NCBI GenBank assembly: GCA_026993275.1
Contig: JALWUB010000030.1
Span: 1-9,297 of the forward strand
From: Robiginitomaculum sp.
Lineage (GTDB): Bacteria; Pseudomonadota; Alphaproteobacteria; Caulobacterales; Maricaulaceae
Length of the DNA: 9,297 bases
Direction: 5' to 3'
Part shown: one piece after another, positions 5,434 to 9,297 of the stretch
Layout of the letters: every line of letters starts with the position of its first letter
Numbering within the stretch: position 1 is the stretch's first letter
Position numbers and translations under genes: made by a program
Notes under the pieces: generated by a model
What the model saw: the letters and a program-made list of their open reading frames with translations, nothing else
What the model was told of the DNA's origin: nothing
Databases searched by the model: none

Positions 5434-7013
5434 TCAGAAAGCCCAGTGCTCTGATCAGCCGCACTGGGAAGCGGTGGCGTGGTGTCAAAGACCGGCGGAG
5501 CCGGGTCGATCTCCACGATTTTGCCGGGCTTGATCTCAAAAACGCTGAGCAGGCGCTGCACCAGCCCGTCCGTGCCAAAGCGAAACCGGCCATCAGCGCC
5601 ATAAAACCCCTCCGGCCGCAGCAGGATGTTCATGTCAATGGCGCTGCCGCCGGTCTCCTGCCCGGTTTCCGCCGCATGCCCAGCCTTGAATAGCCCGAAA
5701 ATCCCGCGCTTGCCTTGTGTGTCTTGCGGTGCGTCCGCCGCCTCATCCTGACTTGTGCCGTCCGGCACGGCTTGCGGACGGCTGGACTGGGCCGCAACCA
5801 TGATGGCGTCATGGGCAAGGCTGGCCAGACGGCCGGGCGGCTCTGCAAAGGCGCTGCCATAGGCGGCCTTGAAGGCCTCATGCGGCGCTGCGGCCGGGCC
5901 TGGAAACCAGCCGCCGAACAGCGCCGGTTCGCGCAGCAGCGTTGCGTCATTCCACAAATGCACGCCGATGAACCGGGTGATTTTCGGATCGACATCATAA
6001 AACGGCAAGAGCGGCGCCAGCGAGCGCAGCCGCACCCCGCTTTCGGGAATGAACACGGCCTGATAGGGCAGTTGAAAGTCAAACTCCGGGTCCAGATTGG
6101 GGTCGCCAACCCCGCCCGCCTCTTTCCAGGCTTCGATGGCGGCGCGGCGCTCTTCCACATGGGCGATCTGGCGCGCTGGCGCATCCATGCTTTGCACGTC
6201 CCTGCCATAAAGCGCGATGTCGGTAATGGCCAGGCCGGCCGGCGGCGCATAGGTGAACAGGGCTTCCTCGACGCGGTCGCCATAGCGCCCTTGCGGGCGC
6301 AGCAGGGCCACGGCATTGATAATCGCCGGAGCCTGTTTGCCTTGTGTTTCGGGCCGCAGCGCCGCGCCACTCTCGAAGGCAGCCTGGTTTTGCGCCTGGA
6401 TATAGCCGACCATGCGGGCAATATCGGCTTCAGGCGTGAAGCTGAGCAGGTAAACGCCCTGGCCAGCGGCGCTGCGGTCGGTAGAAAACGCAATAACAGG
6501 GATATGGGCTTGCCTGGCCGGTTCAGCGGCGGCGGATACCGCACTGCTCAGCACCGGCCCGATGATGATATCGGCGCCTTCGGCAATCACGGCCTCGGCG
6601 CTGCTTTTCGCCGCCTCCGGCGTTCCACCGCTGTCCTTGGGCAGCAAGAGCAGGCGCGGATCGTCCGCTTCGAACACCGCCAGTTGCGCCGCCTCGAGCA
6701 TGGAGCGCGCTTCCTTGCGCAAGGCGGCACTGCTGGCGCCAAAGGGCAGCAGCAGGCCAATGCGCACGATCTGGCGCCCTTCCATGTGCGGCGGCGTCAG
6801 GATGGCGCTGGGCGGCGTTTCCGGCTTCGGCTCCTGTGGCGCCGGGGCGGGCTGTGCGGGCTGTCCCTGCGGCGGCGGCGCGGGCGGCGCGGGCTGCGGC
6901 CGGGGCGGCGGCGCCGGGGTCTGGCAGGCAGCCAGCGCCAGCAGCGCGGCGATCAGGACCAGCGGCCCTCTTCCGTTACGGCAAAAACCGGTCCACATTG
7001 ATGCCAAAGCCAT
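5430..7013 (-). CDS. Penicillin-binding protein activator, LpoA/LppC-type lipoprotein
   Basis: About 527 residues from ATG 7013. A hydrophobic signal (16-29) ends in the lipobox LAAC (Cys30), predicting a lipoprotein, followed by a Pro/Ala/Gln-rich linker (about 32-70). The rest is a type-1 periplasmic-binding-protein fold as in the C-terminal domain of E. coli LpoA (YraM): IGLLLPFGASSAALRKEARSML, LLLPKDSGGTPEAA, ADIIIGPVLSS, IPVIAFSTD, LLSFTPEADIARM, FIGVHLWND, SLAHDAIMVAA and a C-terminal GRFRFGTDGLVQRLLSVFEI. It lacks the TPR-like N-terminal domain of the E. coli protein, as usual in alphaproteobacteria. E. coli LpoA activates PBP1A from the outer membrane; the same role is inferred here. 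A charged, low-complexity insert (about 415-460) precedes the final strands. ATG 6998 is an alternative start that avoids overlap with rsmI. The gene is divergent from rsmI. Confidence 0.88.
   Translation of the reverse strand: MALASMWTGFCRNGRGPLVLIAALLALAACQTPAPPPRPQPAPPAPPPQGQPAQPAPAPQEPKPETPPSAILTPPHMEGRQIVRIGLLLPFGASSAALRKEARSMLEAAQLAVFEADDPRLLLLPKDSGGTPEAAKSSAEAVIAEGADIIIGPVLSSAVSAAAEPARQAHIPVIAFSTDRSAAGQGVYLLSFTPEADIARMVGYIQAQNQAAFESGAALRPETQGKQAPAIINAVALLRPQGRYGDRVEEALFTYAPPAGLAITDIALYGRDVQSMDAPARQIAHVEERRAAIEAWKEAGGVGDPNLDPEFDFQLPYQAVFIPESGVRLRSLAPLLPFYDVDPKITRFIGVHLWNDATLLREPALFGGWFPGPAAAPHEAFKAAYGSAFAEPPGRLASLAHDAIMVAAQSSRPQAVPDGTSQDEAADAPQDTQGKRGIFGLFKAGHAAETGQETGGSAIDMNILLRPEGFYGADGRFRFGTDGLVQRLLSVFEIKPGKIVEIDPAPPVFDTTPPLPSAADQSTGLSD
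5433..5468 (+). terminator. Hairpin(s) at the 3' end of the DUF1508 gene, no U-run
   Basis: Two mutually exclusive stems begin at the TAA stop: ATCAGA (5433-5438) with TCTGAT (5450-5455), and a stronger perfect 8-bp stem CCCAGTGC (5442-5449) with GCACTGGG (5461-5468) around an 11-base loop. No T-run follows on the plus strand, so this is not a classical intrinsic terminator. It may protect the 3' end or act with Rho. The same bases encode the C-terminus of the opposing lipoprotein. Confidence 0.3.
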
Positions 7014-7920
7014 GATCACTGTCCCGCAAAATCCTGACGAGCCTAAAGAGTGCGCCGCGGCTTCGCAAGATGCCCCGGCCAGCACCGTGCTCGAGCCCGG
7101 CCTCTATCTGGTGGCAACGCCGATCGGCAATTTGCGCGACATCACCCTGCGGGCGCTGGATGTGCTGGGCGCCGCCGATCTGGTGCTGGCCGAAGACACC
7201 CGGGTCAGCCGCAAGCTGTTCGAGGCCCATGGCCTGCGCCCCAGATGCGCGCCCTATCACGACCACAATGCCAGGGCCAAACTGCCCGGCCTGATCAAGG
7301 CGCTGCAGGAGGGCGCGCGCATTGCCCTGGTCAGTGATGCCGGAACGCCGCTGGTCTCCGACCCCGGCTTCCGCCTGGTGCGGGCCGCCATTGCGGAAGG
7401 CATTGCCGTGCATGCCATTCCCGGCGCCAGCGCGGCCCTGGCAGCGCTGTGTGTGTCGGGCCTGCCGGTGAACCGGTTTCTGTTTGCCGGCTTCTTGCCC
7501 GCAAAGCCCGCGGCGCGCCTGCGCGCCCTTGAAGCATTGAAGAGCGTGCCCGCCAGCCTGGTCTTTTACGAAAGCCCGGCCCGTCTTGATGCCACGCTGG
7601 CCAGCATGGCCCAGGTTCTGGGTCCGCGCCAGGCCATGCTGGGGCGCGAACTGACCAAGCGCTTTGAAAGCCACTACCGCGCTCCGCTGGACCAGCTGGC
7701 GGCGCTGGTGCCCGAAGAGGAGCGCCGCGGCGAAATGGTGCTGGTGGTGGCGCCGCCTGGCGAAGACAATGCCTGGAGCGCGGCCGGACTGGATGCGGCG
7801 CTCGATGACGCGCTGTCGCGTCTCAGCCTGAAAGACGCGGTTGATGAAATTGCCGCCATGAGCGGTCAGCCCCGCCGCCAGGTGTATCAGCGGGCGCTGG
7901 CCCGGAACAGGCGCCGGTGA
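7012..7920 (+). CDS. rsmI: 16S rRNA (cytidine1402-2'-O)-methyltransferase RsmI
   Basis: SAM-dependent tetrapyrrole-methylase-fold enzyme that 2'-O-methylates C1402 of 16S rRNA in the decoding centre. Motifs in order: GLYLVATPIGNLRDITLRAL, AEDTRVSRKL, LVSDAGTPLVSDPGFRLV, IPGASAALAAL, FAGFLPAK, VFYESPARL, GRELTKRFE and GEMVLVV, then the C-terminal helical domain LSLKDAVDEIAAMSG...VYQRAL. From ATG 7012 the product is 302 residues with a 29-residue unmatched N-terminal extension, somewhat long for the family. GTG 7087 would start just before GLYLVATP. Neither start has a strong Shine-Dalgarno sequence. ATG 7012 shares a CATG with the opposite-strand lipoprotein start. The frame is open upstream, but that part is antisense to the lipoprotein and is rejected. 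The TGA overlaps the yraN start (GTGA). Confidence 0.95.
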   Translation: MITVPQNPDEPKECAAASQDAPASTVLEPGLYLVATPIGNLRDITLRALDVLGAADLVLAEDTRVSRKLFEAHGLRPRCAPYHDHNARAKLPGLIKALQEGARIALVSDAGTPLVSDPGFRLVRAAIAEGIAVHAIPGASAALAALCVSGLPVNRFLFAGFLPAKPAARLRALEALKSVPASLVFYESPARLDATLASMAQVLGPRQAMLGRELTKRFESHYRAPLDQLAALVPEEERRGEMVLVVAPPGEDNAWSAAGLDAALDDALSRLSLKDAVDEIAAMSGQPRRQVYQRALARNRRR

Positions 7921-8300
7921 GCCGCAAGCGCCAGCGTGCCTACAGGGCCGGACTCTGGGGCGAACGCCTGGCCGCGGCCCTGCTGATGCTCAAGGGCTAT
8001 CGCATTCTGCACCGGCGCTGCCGCACCGGCGCGGGCGAGATCGACCTGATAGCCCGGCGCGGGCCGGTTCTGGTGTTTGCCGAGGTCAAGACCCGCAAGG
8101 GCGGTGCCACGCCAGAGGCGGTGCATCCGGCCCAGGCGGCGCGGCTGGTGCGCGCCGGCAATGCGTTTTTGGGCGCGCATCCGCATTATGGCGGCCTGGA
8201 TGTGCGCTTTGACGTCATCCTCACCGGCGGCTTGTCCTGGCCCCGGCATGTCAAATCGGCCTGGCGGGCGGACACGGACAGCAAAACTGCGATATTCTGA
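7917..8300 (+). CDS. yraN: YraN family protein (UPF0102), PD-(D/E)XK nuclease-like
   Basis: A 127-residue member of UPF0102/YraN, which has a restriction-endonuclease-like fold; the cellular role is not established. Family signatures are GLWGERLAAALLMLKGYRILHRRCR, GEIDLIA and VFAEVKTRKG, then the RFDVI strand. The putative metal-binding set Asp43 and Glu56-Val-Lys58 (D-x12-EVK) is intact, so nuclease activity is possible but inferred. Start GTG 7917 overlaps the rsmI stop (GTGA), indicating coupled translation. Linkage of rsmI, yraN, an LpoA-type gene and a BON lipoprotein resembles the E. coli rsmI/lpoA-yraN-diaA-dolP neighbourhood, although diaA is absent here. Confidence 0.92.
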   Translation: MSRKRQRAYRAGLWGERLAAALLMLKGYRILHRRCRTGAGEIDLIARRGPVLVFAEVKTRKGGATPEAVHPAQAARLVRAGNAFLGAHPHYGGLDVRFDVILTGGLSWPRHVKSAWRADTDSKTAIF

Positions 8301-8342
8301 CCGCCCTGATTCGTTTTGACCGTCCGGGACGAGGAGAAAACC

Positions 8343-8960
8343 ATGGCGTTGTTCCGCCTTGCCGCCTTGCTGCTTGTTGTGCTCACCGCCCTTGGCGGCT
8401 GCGTCGTCAGCACCATCAGCGGCGCCGCCAGCAAGGAGCGCCCTGTGGGCCGCTCCATTGACGACACCAATGCCAGCATTGCCATTGGCGCACGGCTGCG
8501 GCGCTATCCTGGCGACATGTCCGGGGTGCGCGTCGCCGTGGAGGATGGCTTTGTGCTGTTGACCGGCAATGTCGCCACGCCGCAATTGCGCCTGGAGGCG
8601 GAAAAGATCGCCTGGGGCGCGCCCAAGGTCGTCAGGGTCGCCAACGAGATACAGGTCGCCGGGCATCGCGGCTTTTTCGGCAACGCCAGGGATCGCTGGA
8701 TCACCACCCGGGTGCGCTCGCGCATTTTGTCCGATAGCGCGGTGCGCAGCCTCAATGTCAATATCGAAACCCGCAACAAGGTGGTCTATCTGCTCGGCCT
8801 GGTGCGCACGCAAGGCGAGATCGAACGCATCACCTATCACGCCAGCCTGGTGCCGGGCGTCACCAGGGTGGTCAGCTATTTGCGCGTGGCCGCCCCGCCC
8901 GCCCCTCCAGGCCCCGCAACCGGACCGGAACATGATGCCGCGCCGGAGGCGGACAGTTGA
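8343..8960 (+). CDS. Two-BON-domain lipoprotein (DolP/YraP-like)
   Basis: A 205-residue predicted lipoprotein. The signal segment (3-19) ends in lipobox LGGC with Cys20. Two BON domains follow: the first at about 42-106 (VRVAVEDGFVLLTGNVATPQ ... VVRVANEIQV) and the second at about 118-184 (RSRILSD, VNIETRNKVVYLLGLV, PGVTRVVSYLRV). The C-terminus is a short Pro/Ala-rich acidic tail. BON domains bind phospholipid or other envelope ligands; E. coli DolP supports outer-membrane integrity at anionic lipids, and a similar outer-membrane role is inferred from architecture and from linkage to yraN. Start ATG 8343 was chosen because GAGGAG (8331-8336) lies six bases upstream and the signal peptide is then of normal length. 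An in-frame start at 8316 would add nine polar residues. The 42-base gap after yraN fits continuation of the operon. Confidence 0.92.
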   Translation: MALFRLAALLLVVLTALGGCVVSTISGAASKERPVGRSIDDTNASIAIGARLRRYPGDMSGVRVAVEDGFVLLTGNVATPQLRLEAEKIAWGAPKVVRVANEIQVAGHRGFFGNARDRWITTRVRSRILSDSAVRSLNVNIETRNKVVYLLGLVRTQGEIERITYHASLVPGVTRVVSYLRVAAPPAPPGPATGPEHDAAPEADS

Positions 8961-9207
8961 GGGGGTGCGGCCTTCTTTCACCTTGAAAAAGGACGTCTGT
9001 CCGAAGCGTCTTTGCCCTGTCTCATGCTTTGTGCCAGGGCCTGAAGCCAATTGGCTTGCCGGTCTTGCGGGGCTGGCCAGGCGATGCGCTTGAAAGCCGC
9101 ACAATTGCGCGTGGGCGCGGCGGATTTTGGTTTGGCGATGGCGCCTCTGGCCAAAGCCGTGGTGACGCCTTAAGTCTTGGGCACACACCAGTAGCGGAGC
9201 AAACTCC
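8961..9207. other. Non-coding stretch between the BON lipoprotein gene and gshB
   Basis: This 247-base gap is long for so compact a region. I see no recognisable gene, no clear -35/-10 pair and no hairpin with a T-run. It holds a perfect 14-bp palindrome at 9044-9057, a looser inverted repeat TTTGGC (9131-9136)/GCCAAA (9150-9155), and a 29-codon open frame (9084-9173) with no good ribosome binding site. GGAG at 9195-9198 serves gshB. The gap may hold a 3' end, a gshB promoter or a leader RNA; none of these is demonstrable here. Confidence 0.5.
9044..9057. repeat. Perfect 14-bp palindrome upstream of gshB
   Basis: AAGCCAATTGGCTT reads identically on both strands, with no spacer, 150 bases before the gshB start. 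A gapless palindrome cannot form a normal RNA hairpin loop, so a dimeric protein-binding site is the more natural reading, if it has any function. Confidence 0.45.
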
Positions 9208-9297
9208 ATGACCAAGCCCTTGCGCGTTGCCGTGCAGATGGACCCGATCGCGGATGTGGATGTCGAGGGCGACACCAGTTTCGCCATGATCGAGGAA
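9208..9297 (+). CDS. gshB: Glutathione synthetase, N-terminal 30 codons (runs off the window)
   Basis: Only the first 30 residues are present, with no stop before the window ends. They match the start of proteobacterial GshB: a beta strand with VAVQMDPI, followed by GDTSFAMIEE, the conserved N-terminal substrate-domain motif (DSTFA.ML.A in many homologues). GshB joins gamma-glutamylcysteine and glycine with ATP in the cytosol, the second step of glutathione synthesis. ATG 9208 is preceded by GGAG (9195-9198), nine bases away. Position after rsmI-yraN is typical of alphaproteobacteria. The ATP-grasp domain lies outside the window, so completeness cannot be judged. Confidence 0.88.
   Translation, partial: MTKPLRVAVQMDPIADVDVEGDTSFAMIEE

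Noticed and set aside
6840..6920. GC-rich repetitive stretch
   Set aside because: Explained by Pro/Ala/Gln codons of the lipoprotein linker rather than an independent repeat element.
5715..7001. Plus-strand open frame of 428 codons opposite the LpoA-type gene
   Set aside because: No recognisable domain, Arg/Gly-rich; antisense to a lipoprotein with clear lipobox and fold motifs.
6562..7011. Upstream extension of the rsmI frame
   Set aside because: Translates to a Gly/Cys/Ser-rich sequence that is the mirror of the lipoprotein's Pro-rich linker; RsmI similarity begins only near 7099.
7887..9287. Minus-strand open frame of 466 codons opposite yraN, the BON gene and gshB
   Set aside because: Shadow frame spanning three genes and a gap; no family match.

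Overview
The window is high-GC, densely packed DNA from the chromosome of a Gram-negative bacterium. Gene content and order point to an alphaproteobacterium: a DUF374-waaA-lpxK block, a DUF2093 gene, and a penicillin-binding-protein activator (LpoA-type lipoprotein) divergent from rsmI-yraN-BON lipoprotein-gshB. This is inferred from gene families and order; no rRNA or other taxonomic marker is present. No mobile element, CRISPR array, tRNA or rRNA was seen.

Layout. (1) Positions 1-3834, plus strand: a tightly coupled lipid A/LPS-core operon. It holds a DUF374 acyltransferase (5' end outside the window), waaA (Kdo transferase), lpxK (lipid A 4'-kinase) and an LpxL/HtrB-type lipid A acyltransferase. 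Every junction overlaps by 1-4 bases. lpxK is split by a -1 frameshift near 2510-2516. (2) Positions 3783-4849, minus strand: DUF2093 followed by a secreted M23 metallopeptidase, coupled through a TGATG junction. The M23 gene runs tail-to-tail into the acyltransferase gene with a 52-bp coding overlap. (3) Positions 4850-5091: a divergent control region, visibly AT-richer than its surroundings from about 4905. It holds a good sigma70-like promoter for the minus operon, placed so that the transcript would be leaderless, and two long inverted repeats, one on each side. (4) Positions 5092-5433, plus strand: a small two-repeat DUF1508 (YegP-type) protein with a good Shine-Dalgarno sequence. (5) Positions 5430-7013, minus strand: LpoA-like lipoprotein. 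(6) Positions 7012-9297, plus strand: rsmI, yraN, a two-BON-domain lipoprotein (DolP/YraP-like) and the start of gshB. The first two overlap; the BON gene and gshB have their own Shine-Dalgarno sequences, and a 247-bp non-coding stretch precedes gshB.

Functionally most of the window concerns the cell envelope: lipid A assembly (WaaA, LpxK, LpxL-type), peptidoglycan (M23 peptidase, LpoA-type activator) and outer-membrane upkeep (BON lipoprotein). The rest are rRNA methylation (RsmI), a nuclease-fold protein (YraN) and glutathione synthesis (GshB). I do not see a wholly new multi-gene system. The points most worth a second look are the lpxK frameshift, which sits exactly on a canonical -1 slippery heptamer, the paired palindromes of the 4850-5091 control region, and the divergent lpoA/rsmI starts that share a CATG.
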